A stretch of 29,190 nucleotides of DNA from Bremia lactucae (GCF_004359215.1 NC_090615.1:4780999-4810188); one strand, 5' to 3'. Shown: positions 18,721-28,312, counted from the first letter of the stretch. Program-made: numbers and translations. The notes: generated from the sequence alone by a model not told the origin.

Positions 18721-18744
18721 TGCTTTGAGGGAATCAAGCAAAGG

Positions 18745-19285
18745 TTGATGCAATCGCCCATCTTGGAGATTGCAGATCAAGGCAGAAAATTTCATGTGGT
18801 CTGTGACGCCAGCGATTCCGCAATCGGCTGTGCGTCAATGCAATACGATACGGACGGCGCGGAGCGCGTCGTCTGTTACCAATCGCGTCAGCTGAACGCA
18901 ATCACCCAGTGCATGACAAGGAACTCCTTGCCATAAATATACACTGGCTAAATTTAGGGTCTATCTTCTCGGAGATAGACCGTTCATCGCATATACGAAC
19001 CATGCGTCATTACGCACGGCCGTAAATAGCCCACATCTGTCGCAAAGGATGGCGAGGTGCCTATTCTTCTTCGCGGAGTATTAAAATCTCTCTGGAATAT
19101 AAACTAGGACGACTTAATGTCGTCGCTGAGGCGTTATCGCGCCGACCCGATTTCGAGCCGGCTGCGCACTCCAACAGTGAAAATACTCTTACTGTTGCAA
19201 CACTCACTACAAGTTTTCCGTCATCAACTTTGTTTGATGACATAGAAAAGCTCACACAAAAGATAAAGACCTTCTACGTTTAATG
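18745..19285 (+). pseudogene. RNase H of element D
   Basis: The start reads FHVVCDASDSAIGCASMQYD (first catalytic Asp) and VVCYQSRQLNAITQCM, then stops at 18934. Another frame continues with KFRVYLLGDRPFIAYTNHAS; the usual Asp in the Thr-Asp-His motif is Asn (AAC, 18998-19000). SPHLSQRMARCLFFFAEY follows, then a TAA. A third frame gives KISLEYKLGRLNVVAEALSR and RPDFEP, the end of the domain. Two catalytic acids are thus affected or separated by frame breaks. Confidence 0.8.
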
Positions 19286-19339
19286 GATCATCTGATGAAT
19301 CCATCCAGTACATCTTTAAAGGATTTACTGGCTTTGGAT

Positions 19340-20273
19340 CAATCAACATCCGATCGGTACACAACACGAAACGGCTAACTGTACATCACAGCCGTTGCCG
19401 GCGACACTCCACGTGTCGTCGTCCCAACTCACAATGATTTGCGCTTGCGCATCATGAATGAGTAGCACGATGCACCAACAAGTTGGCACCGTGGACGTGA
19501 GAGACCTTATCTCACAGTAAGCCGAGACTTTTACTGGCCCCGCCAGTATCAGTTCTTGCGCAAGTACATTCGTGCTCGCGAGGTGTGTCAACGGGTGAAG
19601 CCTAGCCCTTCAACCCGTGCACCCCACAACGTTTACCACTTCCGGCAGAATATTGGCAGTCCGTATATATGGACTTCGTCTTCGGATTTTCCGAAGACGA
19701 TCACAAAAACACGAATTCCTTGTTTTTGTAGACAGATTCAGCATAATGGTATATCTTGCTGCAGTACCAGAGTCAATCACGGCTCCGGGCTGTGCCCATG
19801 TCTTTATCAACACAGTATTCATACTGAACGGCTTACTGCGTGAACTGGTCTCCGATAGATACCCACGGTTCTCGGCGAAGTTTCGGCAATCCGTGTTCAG
19901 ATCTCTCGGAACACGGCTGACTATGTCAACTTCTGATCATCCAGAGACGGATGGTCAAACAGAACGCGTAAATCGCGTCCTCGAAGAGATACTTCGAGGT
20001 TACGTCCAATCGTATCCGAATTGGAGCGAGTTTTTACCAATGGTCGAATTCGTCATTAGCAATTCGGCGCATGCGTCTACAACGCATACGCCGTTCTTCG
20101 TGAATGGCTTTCGCCATTCACACATACCCACCCAATTAGAAGGATCCTTTAGTTTAGGGGGGGGTGGACTCGCACGAGCAAAACCACTTCTAGCTCATGC
20201 TCGTTACGCGTCGAAGTTACCAACGACGCTAGTGATGTCGATGTCGAAGCAATCGACATCGAAGATGAGATAG
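19340..20273 (+). pseudogene. Integrase of element D
   Basis: An N-terminal HHCC region reads HDAPTSWHRGRERPYLTVSR and RKYIRAREVCQRVK; the first Cys of the pair is Arg. The core's first Asp is in YMDFVFGF (GAC at 19672-19674), but it lies in a different frame from the rest. The frame 19617-20273 gives FLVFVDRFSIMVYLAAVPES, LVSDRYPRF (Asp, 19854-19856) and DHPETDGQTERVNRV (Glu, 19962-19964), exactly 35 residues apart, as in D,D-35-E integrases. It continues with GYVQSYPNWSEFLPMVEFV. All three catalytic acids therefore survive in the DNA although not in one frame. Confidence 0.85.
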
Positions 20274-21606
20274 ATCTCCTGGCAGTGCGCACAAAGCGCA
20301 GTGAAAGTGAAAAAAAAATGAGTCAGCGGAGGAATTTCTGCTGGCTCGAGAATTAGTTATCCGTTTCGTACAGGATTCCATTGCTAACGCAAAGGTCCGT
20401 CAGAAACGGAGCGCAGACAAATATGGATGATCAAACGTTCTTTTATTTAGAATTAATGACCTAGTACTACTCTCTACGGAAAACTTACCTAAGCGCGTAG
20501 TCACTAATGTGGGTATCAGCAAACTACTACACAAGTTCATTAGACCTTTCCGTGTACTGCATCGCAGAGACAATGCGTACACAATAGAATTGCCACGTAG
20601 GATGCGAACGCATCCTACGTTTTACGTTGGTCGGCTCCGCCCGTACCATTAGTACGCGGTTTCTTCCGAGGACGGATCTGACCACCCTTTTACAAGAATC
20701 CCCAAAAGATTCTTGTGATCGCGAACCAGATTTTCATGTTGAACCTGAAGTTTCTCAGGCCGGTTTCGAAGATCCTCGAAGCTACGATGAGCTGACGACA
20801 GCTCATCGCGGACAGCATGATACTTCCGCTCGTACTCCAACAAGGAGTACGCACTCTTCGAACGGTCTTCCAACCGCTCGATATGGTGAGCCTGCACCGT
20901 CTGCTCCAACGAGCGACGCTTACCGCGCTCGTGGTCAAGTCCCTCCTCCAAATCATGGAGGAAGCGATCGAGTTTGTCGACCATCGACACTAGATCCGAC
21001 ACATGGGTCGGATTTAATTTTCACTCCTCCGCCACAACCATTGGTGAATTTCCAAGGCTGTCAACGTTTCCTTGTGGAACGTATACTCCGTGATGTGAAG
21101 GGGTAGCGAACAAGTTATCTTGTTCGCTGGTGCGGTTTACAACCTTCACATGACAGCAGGGAGCCTCGTTCCCAGCTGGTTGTTGACGTTGAGAGCCTCG
21201 TCCGTCAGTATGACGAGACCCATCCAATGGATCATAAGGTCTATCAGAAAACACGCGCCTCTGGCGCCTGTAAATCGATGGCAAAACGTCAATCTCATCG
21301 CGCATCTCGATAGAGATGCGAGCCCTTCCCCTGGATCACTGGTGACCCGGCGAGGACGCCGGAGGAGATCGCTGCCCGCGACGCTCTTCATGAGCATTAC
21401 CTTACGCCGAAGGTAATGACGCGAAGCCAGTATCTGACGCGTTTACGTGATCAAGCTTGTGGGGCTTCGGTGACCTGCATGAGAAAGATTCTGATCGTTT
21501 TGTTTCCAAACGAAACAAGGAGTGAAAACGAAGTCTCATTTGAGAACTGGGTTCACCGGGCCCGCAAACTCCGTAATATCTGGAATATCAGAGAGTCTGC
21601 GGATTA
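20274..21606 (+). pseudogene. Integrase tail, proline-rich linker and chromodomain of element D
   Basis: After a broken region come LINDLVLLSTENLPKR, FIRPFRVLHRRDNAYTIELP and THPTFYVGRLRPYH (to 20650), the SH3-like integrase end. The frame 20627-21106 is a Ser/Pro-rich linker ending PPPQPLVNFQGCQRFLVERI, the entry to a chromodomain. After a TAG (21104) the same frame continues RTSYLVRWCG, then SREPRSQLVVDVESLVRQYD; the Trp expected in the Trp-Glu-Pro motif is Arg. A tail with RARKLRNIWNIRESAD ends at 21606. The chromodomain is a targeting module in the family. Confidence 0.75.
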
Positions 21607-21809
21607 AGGTGAAGCTTCGCTTCGACTTCGCTAAGCTTTAGGCCAAAGGCCAGTTACGTTCAGCATTTATGCCACAAAACGAAGTAAGGCTAGCCGATAT
21701 TTCAGTGCTACGGTTGACCGTACAACCAAGGATCGAAGCCGCACTGAGGCTTTAGATCCACCTAATCCCACGTTTAGTAGTGGGAAGCGACGTTTGACGC
21801 GAGTTGACC
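21607..21809. other. Junction between elements D and E; nothing recognised
   Basis: There is no LTR, TSD or motif. Both elements end here tail to tail, so each lacks its 3' LTR. A plus-strand frame that is partly open across here continues antisense to the element E chromodomain and is not taken as coding. Confidence 0.5.
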
Positions 21810-22010
21810 CTCAGCTTGGAGCTCAAAAATGTCAACGTTGTACGGGCAATCTTGCCGAAGAGGTACCTCGAACTCCCAAGAGTTTTTGGAAGAGGGTTAC
21901 CCTAGCCACTTCACCAGATACTAGTATTGACCCTCACGACGACGTCGCTTTAAAAGTTTCTCCACATGAAACTGAAGGTTTCCCCGCGCATCAAGCGGTG
22001 CGGGAGGGGG
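21810..22010 (-). pseudogene. Chromodomain of element E
   Basis: The minus strand reads LDARGNLQFHVEKLLKRRRE, then a TAG within the first aromatic stretch, then YLVKWLG, a TAA where Tyr is usual, NSWEFEVPLRQDCPYNVDIF and ELQ. The Trp-Glu with the acidic-hydrophobic helix after it is the chromodomain signature. The plus strand of the same bases is also open for a long way, but it shows no motif. Confidence 0.75.
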
Positions 22011-22141
22011 CCGAAATTTCGGCGGAAGCATTTGATGCTCAACGACACGAGGTGCAACTTCTTCGTGAGGTCCTTGCTCGGGTTGGGAGCTCTTTTGAGG
22101 CGGTTCGGGCGTCTTTCGCCGAAATCGCTTTTACCACGTAA

Positions 22142-23500
22142 AGAGGGCCAGTTGGATATCCTGGTGAGGATGCAACAATCTGCGGCACGACCGCCTGTCT
22201 CGGCGCAAGCGCCTTCAAGTCCAAGTGGGAAGGGTCCCGATATGGCTAAAGCAAGCCAACGTAAAACACTGGATGTGTACGCAGCTTGTTGGGAAGGTTT
22301 AGCGTATAAGCTAGGCCCTTCTTGGCCACGAACGTAAATGGTCCAATAAAGCGCGGGCGAAATTTGGTCTTGAAGACCGCGGATACCAAGTTGGTAGGTA
22401 GGTTCTTAGCGTTTAGTAAAACTCGGTCTCCGACCATATACGAATTAATACAGTTTCTGCTTTTGGCATCTGCTTCTTGTTTTTGTTTGTCTTGGCTATC
22501 AGCCATCGTATCTCTTACATGTCTTAAGATACTAAATCGCGTCGCGAGAAACTCGCTTACTTGTTTCCGAACGGTAACAGGGCTGATATCAGCAAGCCTA
22601 TCGGCCGATTCTCCCCCACCAAGCCCTTAACCCTGCAGTGGTATCGTTAATGGAACGCGCGGTTGGTAAGACCGTTTACATAGAACACAGTATAGCCTGT
22701 AGAGGCATGAACAGCGTCATTGAACGCAAACTCCACTACTGGGAGCATTGAGCTCCAGCGCTTTGGTGTCTGAGCACACACGCTGCGTTAAACGTCTTCA
22801 ATGACGCGATTGACAAGTTCAGTTCGACCATCGGTCTGTGGATGGTCCGCAGTGGACATCTCCAATCTGGTTATAAGCACTCGGAAAATTGATTTCCAGA
22901 TTTACCCGTAAAATCGGGGATCCCGATCAGAGATAATTGCCACTGGCAAACCATGTTTTCGAAACACGCGATCGATGAACAGCTTAGCTGTACCGTCTCC
23001 ATCAATGGAATCTGGCACGGCTGCTTAGTAAGCCATTTTGCTCAAACGGTCAACAAAGACCACTATACCGGAGTTACCGGCTGAATCTTTCGGTAGCCCA
23101 AAGACGAAATCCATACTAATGGACTCCCACAATCCTATGGGGACGGGAAGACTCGCCAGTGGCGCAGCAGCATGTGTCGAGGGTTTAATCCGTTGGCACG
23201 TTTCGCATGTGCGAATATATGTGCTGACCCATTTTTAAAGTTTGGGCCACCGACTCTGGCCTATGAAGCCGTAGGTCTTTTCTCAAGCGAGATGACCACC
23301 AAGGACAGTATCGTGTGCCTCATATTGGATCCGGTACTTCACCTCCTCATCATGAGGAACAATGACACGCGGAGGGTCCGCGATGTTTGTGCAACAGGTT
23401 GTTATCGATAGAAATCGATGTAACCTTGCACGCAAACGTGCCGCCAATTTAATACCCAATTTGAGTCCTATAACGCTCGTAGCAGAGCTGCACACTGTTT
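22142..23500 (-). pseudogene. Integrase of element E
   Basis: N-terminal part: DPPRVIVPHDEEVKYRIQYE and AHDTVLGGHL (23390-23285), the His side of the zinc site. The core, mostly in one frame, reads ISMDFVFGLPKD (Asp), a TAA near 23027, KLFIDRVFRKHGLPVAIISD (second Asp, within IISDRDPRF), another TAA, MSTADHPQTDGRTELVNRVI (Glu), a TAA, then LPVVEFAFNDAVHASTGYT. The C-terminal frame 22506-22246 gives SYMVGDRVLLNAKNLPTNLV, RFIGPFTFVAKKGLAYTLNL and THPVFYVGLL. The three catalytic acids are intact; damage is mainly single-base stops, unlike the deletion-type decay of element B. Confidence 0.85.
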
Positions 23501-23559
23501 ATCCTTGGCGTAAGCCGAACTGATTAATTCAGGAATAGGTGACGAGATAGTCGTTGAAT

Positions 23560-24880
23560 GAGAATCTCATAATCCGGCCTGCGTGATAACGCGTCGGCCA
23601 AAGCATTTTGCTTGCCGGGCTTATACTTCACCACGAAGTTGGATTCCGCAAAAAAAGATAGTTATCGGGCCATTTTCTGTGAGAGATGGGGCGACTTAGT
23701 CGCCGTGCGCAATGATGTGTGATCTGTAAAAATCACAAACGGCTTAGAGCCGAGTGGATGACCTCTGAATTTGACGAGAGCATACTTCATAACAAGGAAC
23801 TCTTTGTCATGAACTGGGTAGTTCTTTTCCGCAGCTTTAAGCTTTTTAGACTCGAACGCAATAACACGTTGATGCCCATCAACATCTGTTTGTAACAGAG
23901 CACTGCCAATGGCAAAATCTGATGCGTCAAAGACGATACTGAAAGGCCAATTTGGGTTTGGCAGTACCAGAATCGGGGCATGGATAAGACTACCCTTAAC
24001 TGCTCGAAAAGCATTATTTTCGGTGCTAGTCCAGCACCATTCTATATCTTTCTTTAGGAGTTTAGATAATGGCCTAGCCATATCAGCGTAATTTTTGCTA
24101 TATTTGTGTAAATAATTGGCGAGACCCAACCACTTAAGCAAATCCTTTTGGTTTTTAGGAACCGGCCAATCTACTATGGCTTTTACCTTAGCGGAATCGC
24201 TCTAAGGCATCGCTTTCCAATGAAGTTTTCTAAAGAAGGAATTTCGTCTGCGCCAAAAATGCATTTAGATGCATTGGCATACAATTTTTTTGTGCGCATG
24301 CATTCGAGCACTGCTCGCAAATGGTCTAAATGGTTTTCCATATCCGACCGACCCTGCTCCGCACGACTATGGACAAAAATGTCATCGAAATAAGTCTGTG
24401 CATAACCTCGATGAGGGCGAAACAGTTGCGTCACTAGACGATTAAATGTTGCCGGGGCGTTGGAAAGCCATTGTGGAAAACCAGCCACTCCCATTACATG
24501 CCGCTTTGGGTGCTAACCGCTGTAAGCGGGATATCACTAGCTCGCATAAGCACTTGGTAGTAACCATTGACTAAGTCCAATGCACTGTACATTGTACATC
24601 CCACCATATTGTTCTAAAGAACATCTTTTCTAGGAATGGGGGTTTGGGCTGGTATAGTGGCAGCCTTAAGCTTATTATAAGCATGTACAATGCGCCATTT
24701 ACCATTTGGCTTTTTGACACAAAAATGTCGGTGTCGAATGAGGAGATTTGTTCTCTCGTAACATTTCAGCCTCGTGCTTTGCATGGAAGAAATCGTCAAT
24801 GACGTCACACTGCTCCTTTGGTAAAAGCCATTGTTCTTGTGACACAGTATTTGGTTCCCATTACTAAGTCAATTTCATGA
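23560..24880 (-). pseudogene. Reverse transcriptase and RNase H of element E
   Basis: RT: KWRIVHAYNKLKAATIPAQT and PIPRKDVL followed by TAG (24616), then MYSALDLVNGYYQVLM (first catalytic Asp), a TAA in GM-stop-WEW (24498), SNAPATFNRLVTQLFRPHRG and TYFDDIFVHSRA, with the YFDD box intact. After a frame break comes WLGLANYLHKYSKNYADMAR. RNase H: IVFDASDFAIGSALLQT (Asp), NYPVHDKEFLVMKYAL (Glu), FVIFTDHTSLRTA (Asp) and YKPGKQNALADALSRRPDYE (near 23600). All recognisable catalytic residues of both domains are present. The 160-codon frame 24141-23662 is uninterrupted. Confidence 0.9.
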
Positions 24881-25611
24881 TGAACACTTCTATCCGGAGC
24901 TAAAACAGATGGTGGGTTATTACATACCTTATCTTGGAATTCCTTAATTAAGGAATAAAAAGGATCCGTAGGATCTTCCAGGATCGGTGACCCATTTCGC
25001 GCACAAAGTGCACCTTTTGTGTCATCCAGGACAGCTTCGTCTAGAAGTGACGATGAGTTTAACTCAACCATAGGTCGAATGACCATCATTTCAGATAAGT
25101 CACCAGTTTTTAAGACTCGACCGCACTCATCAATAGACATTTCGTCTAGCTCTAAAAGAGCATGTAACGAGAGGATTGCCGCAAGGCTTACTTCCCCCTC
25201 AATGTTACCGGTTACGCCATTTACAAGCGTATGTACTTGCTCACTCGTATCACTTTGTGAGGGTATACACGCTTCGTGTCCATCCTGTCTTGGAGTGAAG
25301 ATGAAGACAATACGCCTTTTAGAGGCCGGGACATTCACGTCCCCAGGGTTTTCAGCCTGTATTGGTTCTATACAAGACATGGTGTCTAATTTGACATCCG
25401 ATAAAGAGTTAAAAAACTCAACTTCCTTATCCAGCGAACGTTTACGTGTCGCCTCACGTGCATTAGGAGGATTTGACCCAAAATGCCCTGGCGAACCGCC
25501 AATAGTGTCACTATTGACACTTAGGATGGTGCCACCTCGGCCGACCATACTCGGTGGACTTAGACGTGCCACTCCACGTATCTCAGGGATATTGCACGCT
25601 GCTTTCAGCAT
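24805..25611 (-). pseudogene. Protease-RT linker of element E (268 codons, open)
   Basis: This is the longest nearly intact linker in the window. It is acidic, Ser/Asp-rich and without a recognised fold until EFQDKVCNNPPSVLAPDRSV, then HHEIDLVMGTKYCVTRTMAF, the conserved entry to RT. The frame ends shortly after, at a frame change into RT. It starts with Met-Leu-Lys-Ala at 25611, but in the live element this would be an internal Met of the polyprotein. Function is unknown beyond being a spacer. Confidence 0.75.
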
Positions 25612-25619
25612 TTAGTGAA

Positions 25620-26340
25620 TCGTTAGTATAGCGAGTGTTACTCGACGAAGTACGTGCCGTTTTACTTATTTCTGCTCAGTCGGGCTCAAAATTAATGTTT
25701 TTAACATTAGAGTTTATTAACTCAGACATGCCAATGTCTAAAACAGTGACAGACTCATTCTTGGTATGGCCTGGCTAGAACATCATGAACCGAATTAGTA
25801 ATATTTATTGTGAGGAGTAGCTTCTCCAGACAAGCTATTGATAAGCCTTTCTGGCAAAAGCCACGGCTTCTTTTCAGGGGCGAGATGAGACATTTTACTG
25901 TCTTCACTCCCCTGACCGTGGATCAATTGGAAGTCTAAGACCTTAGGCGCCACGCGCAATATTCCTAGCAAAGTTTTGGAGAGTCATGGACCCACCTTTG
26001 CTAGGCAACAAATGAGATCATATCTCGAATCCAAATCAAGGACGAGACAGCGTTCCATACTGTCAAAGTCCAGAAACTTTATACCTAAGTTCAATGGAAC
26101 TTTGGGAACAGTGACCCGAGTCCCTGTCCCTAAGCAAACAGTGTTATTGTATTATCTCCATGCGCTCTAAGTACCTCCACGTATTGTTGATTTCCCTCAA
26201 TAGAAAGGCGTCGAGCATAATTGCAAGACACTCCTGAGTCAATTAAAATTGACCACGGCTTACCAAAGCCCTTTACAATCGAAATGAGCACCAAGCTAAT
26301 TGGGGCAAGGTTCTATTTATTCTCACCTCCTTGAGGTTTA
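25620..26340 (-). pseudogene. Aspartic protease of element E
   Basis: The minus strand near 26280-26200 reads KPWSILIDSGVSCNYARRLS then IEGNQQYVEVLRAHGDNT. Asp-Ser-Gly-Val-Ser is the protease active-site loop (Asp-Ser/Thr-Gly). A stop and a frame change follow; another frame continues with GTRVTVPKVPLNLGIKFLDF and MERCLVLDLDSRYDLI, the second half of the fold, then PEKKPWLLPERLINSL. Between 25620 and 25790 the sequence has many stops and no motif. It would mature the polyprotein in a live element. Confidence 0.75.
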
Positions 26341-26377
26341 ACCGAGCCTAGGTCTTCCCCAGAAGGGCGCCCCGCAT

Positions 26378-27396
26378 CTACTGGGTATCGACGTTTCCCC
26401 GCACCGTACCAGATCTCTGGTATAGGTCGGAGTTGGAGCTCTTTCGGGCTTTACGCAAATTTCGAAGTGGGCAGGCAGGGCGTAAATGTTTCGTGCATTC
26501 GCGCACATAACATCTACGGATGGTCTTATGCTGTTCCACAGCTTGAAGAGCCTCTTCTCCTTCCTCAACGAGGCTTATAAACATAGGTTCCGCTCTATTA
26601 GACGGAACCCATGTGCTCGAAGAGCTTGTTCGGTAAACAGGCGTGCTAACGCGGGCAGACTTAAAGTCAAAGTCGGCGCGTAGCGCTATGGCAACTGCCT
26701 CTTCGAACGTAGCCGGATGAGATCGGAACAATTCCGTCCGGGCAATGCCTTCATTGAGACCCCCCATAAAAAAGGTCACTACAATTGCCTCTTGCACCGG
26801 GTCTTGATGCATAGATGCAATGAGAGTTCTCAACTCCTGGACAAAGACCCCCAGGGTTCTTTTACCCTGCCGAGTCGCTAGGAGTCGTGCTCGCATGCAA
26901 AAAGCCTGATCAGGCGGTGCAAACATGCTGGTCACTTGCTGTTTCAGCGAATCCCATGAGGGGAAAGCGTCGTTTATGGATGTGCTGCACATTAATGCCC
27001 ACTCTATGGCTCTACCTCCAAGTTTGGACATGGCCATAGCCACATTTGCCTTTCTGGTAAGAACAAGACGTAATCAATGGACATTTCCATTTGCTCAATT
27101 CAAAAAGGGAGATTTTCTCCCTCTTTTCCCTCATTTTTTTTTACATTTACAGTTAGAGGGCGAGCCCTCGGCTCTGAGTCAGGTACGGAGATGTACCGGG
27201 TAGGCATAGATGCCGCTAAAGGGTCCTGTACCTGACCGATCAGGGAGGCTTTGTACCGCATGAAAGCTTCAAGCCTTGCATGCAGGACCTCTGGTCCCTG
27301 GGAAATAATAAATTCCACGTGCTCAAGCCCGAATAAGATTTTGAGCTTGTCATAAGCGGCGCGTTGCGCTTCTGACAATTCTGGAACCTCTTTCAC
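26378..27396 (-). pseudogene. Gag of element E
   Basis: Two minus frames: 27396-27100 ([20 protein letters not shown], then [20 protein letters not shown]) and, after a frame break, 27043-26378 (MAMAMSKLGGRAIEWALMCS, MFAPPDQAFCMRARLLATRQ and VTFFMGGLNEGIARTELFRS). The last part has a zinc knuckle, CYVRECTKHLRPAC, fitting C-x2-C-x4-H-x4-C except that the second Cys is Arg (plus-strand 26501-26503). The start at 27396 lies about 50 bases after the primer-binding site. The capsid is otherwise well preserved over 220 codons. Confidence 0.85.
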
Positions 27397-27444
27397 TGTC
27401 GTAAAAAATAAGTCTTGTAAAGACTCAGGCGTAGGTTGACTACG

Positions 27445-27454
27445 AGTGCTACCA
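27445..27454 (-). promoter_or_regulatory. Primer-binding site of element E
   Basis: On the minus strand TGGTAGCACT lies two bases after the LTR end. It is identical to the sites of elements A and F. Confidence 0.75.
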
Positions 27455-27456
27455 GG

Positions 27457-27941
27457 TGTAGCGGAGCTATCACGCTCCTAAAGTCAGAGAAAGACTCTCA
27501 GACTCAGAGAGTCACTTAGTTCTATTGAGCTTATGGGTTTAACAACTCTGGGAGTCGTACATGCTATTAAAGCTTAAGGAATCCTAGTTCAAGGGATTCA
27601 GGGGTTCGTAAAGCCAAGTGGCAACTAGTGCCCAAGAGGATATACCTTAGAAAGGCTTCTATCTCTTACAAATCAATGCGCAAGCCTTAGGAAGGCACTT
27701 AACGCTTTAAGATCAATGAGGAACTGCACTTTATTTAATTATTTAAATCTAAAAACCTTACCCTAGCTAATTTAAAATAGATTTCGGCCCCAGATTTATA
27801 TCTGGCGGCGACCACATAATTATTGCCCATATTTAATGGGATTTAAGCAACTAACTATTTTAAAATTAGATAAAGGGTATTTTACCCATTTAGTAAATGT
27901 ACCACAACAACGGTTCTCCAACCGATGTGTGCCCCATTACA
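27457..27941 (-). repeat. 5' LTR of element E
   Basis: The 485-bp segment starts TGTAATGGGG and ends CCGCTACA on the minus strand, in keeping with the LTR of element A (TGTAACGGGC…CCTACA). It has an AT-rich middle and several hairpins with arms of 5-6 bp. The second LTR is not in the window. Confidence 0.75.
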
Positions 27942-27989
27942 CTATCAGCTTAAAGACATGAACTTTCCCTAGTGACCCTGCCAGTTTAG

Positions 27990-28300
27990 CAGTGGTCAAT
28001 AAAACTACGTCCTATGACCGACCTCTCGGCGGTATCATAGGCGAGTTTGATGCTAAAAGCGTGAGCGAGGCTCAACGCTTTTTGATTAAGCGATTAGCCA
28101 TCNNNNNNNNNNNNNNNNNNNNNNNNNNNNNNNNNNNNNNNNNNNNNNNNNNNNNNNNNNNNNNNNNNNNNNNNNNNNNNNNNNNNNNNNNNNNNNNNNN
28201 NNCGTCCTAGTGTACGTGAAATGACGTGAGGCACCACTCGCACTGAGGCAGTGCGAAGTAGACTTGTACTGAGCAGTACAAGTCGTAGTGCCCCGTTACA
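27990..28300 (+). repeat. 5' LTR of element F, start uncertain, with internal gap
   Basis: The right border is clear: …CCCCGTTACA ends at 28300 and the primer-binding site follows after two bases. The left border cannot be fixed: a short stretch (27942-27989) separates the element E LTR from this one and no TG start is obvious. About 98 Ns (28105-28202) hide part of it. The visible right part has perfect hairpins at 28239-28255 and 28261-28284 (10-bp arms). Confidence 0.6.
28105..28202. other. Run of undetermined bases
   Basis: About 98 Ns fall inside the LTR of element F, flanked by hairpin-rich sequence. The true length is unknown. Confidence 0.95.
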
Positions 28301-28302
28301 CC

Positions 28303-28312
28303 TGGTAGCACT
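28303..28312 (+). promoter_or_regulatory. Primer-binding site of element F
   Basis: TGGTAGCACT lies two bases after the LTR end (28300), as in elements A and E. Confidence 0.75.

Larger units (their letters stand above)
16598..21418. repeat. Dense array of perfect short inverted repeats within element D
   Basis: Eleven examples have perfect arms of 9-12 bp and loops of at most 10: 16598-16621, 17467-17496, 17927-17951, 18664-18693, 18958-18981, 19677-19699, 20100-20121, 20595-20620, 20785-20808, 21105-21128 and 21395-21418. Many more have 6-8 bp arms (for example 17147-17167, 18428-18447, 19979-19999, 20831-20851). They lie in all domains, are unrelated in sequence to each other, and do not coincide with ends of coding regions. 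Confidence 0.85.
16074..21606 (+). mobile_element. Element D: Ty3/Gypsy retrotransposon lacking both LTRs, chromodomain type
   Basis: The plus-strand order is gag, protease, linker, RT, RNase H, integrase, proline-rich tail and chromodomain. The 5' end starts inside gag, abutting the minus-strand integrase of element C. Comparison with element F shows that the LTR and first part of gag are missing. The 3' end runs to about 21606, where it meets element E tail to tail; no LTR is seen there. Frames are broken in every domain. The whole element is unusually rich in perfect short inverted repeats. Confidence 0.85.
21810..27941 (-). mobile_element. Element E: Ty3/Gypsy retrotransposon, 3' LTR missing
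   Basis: The minus-strand order from the right is LTR (27941-27457), primer-binding site, gag, protease, linker, RT, RNase H, integrase and chromodomain. All domains are present in the right order and most catalytic residues survive. It ends without an LTR where it meets element D. It is the most complete coding set in the window after element B, with stops and a few frameshifts. Confidence 0.9.

Noticed and set aside
21794..22141. Plus-strand open frame of 115 codons
   Set aside because: It lies antisense to the element E chromodomain, which has clear motifs on the minus strand. The plus frame has none.
16000..27000. Repeat-induced point mutation as cause of the stops
   Set aside because: Stops come from mixed changes, including transversions such as TAC to TAA in the element E chromodomain, and frameshifts are common. 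There is no overall C-to-T pattern obvious by eye.
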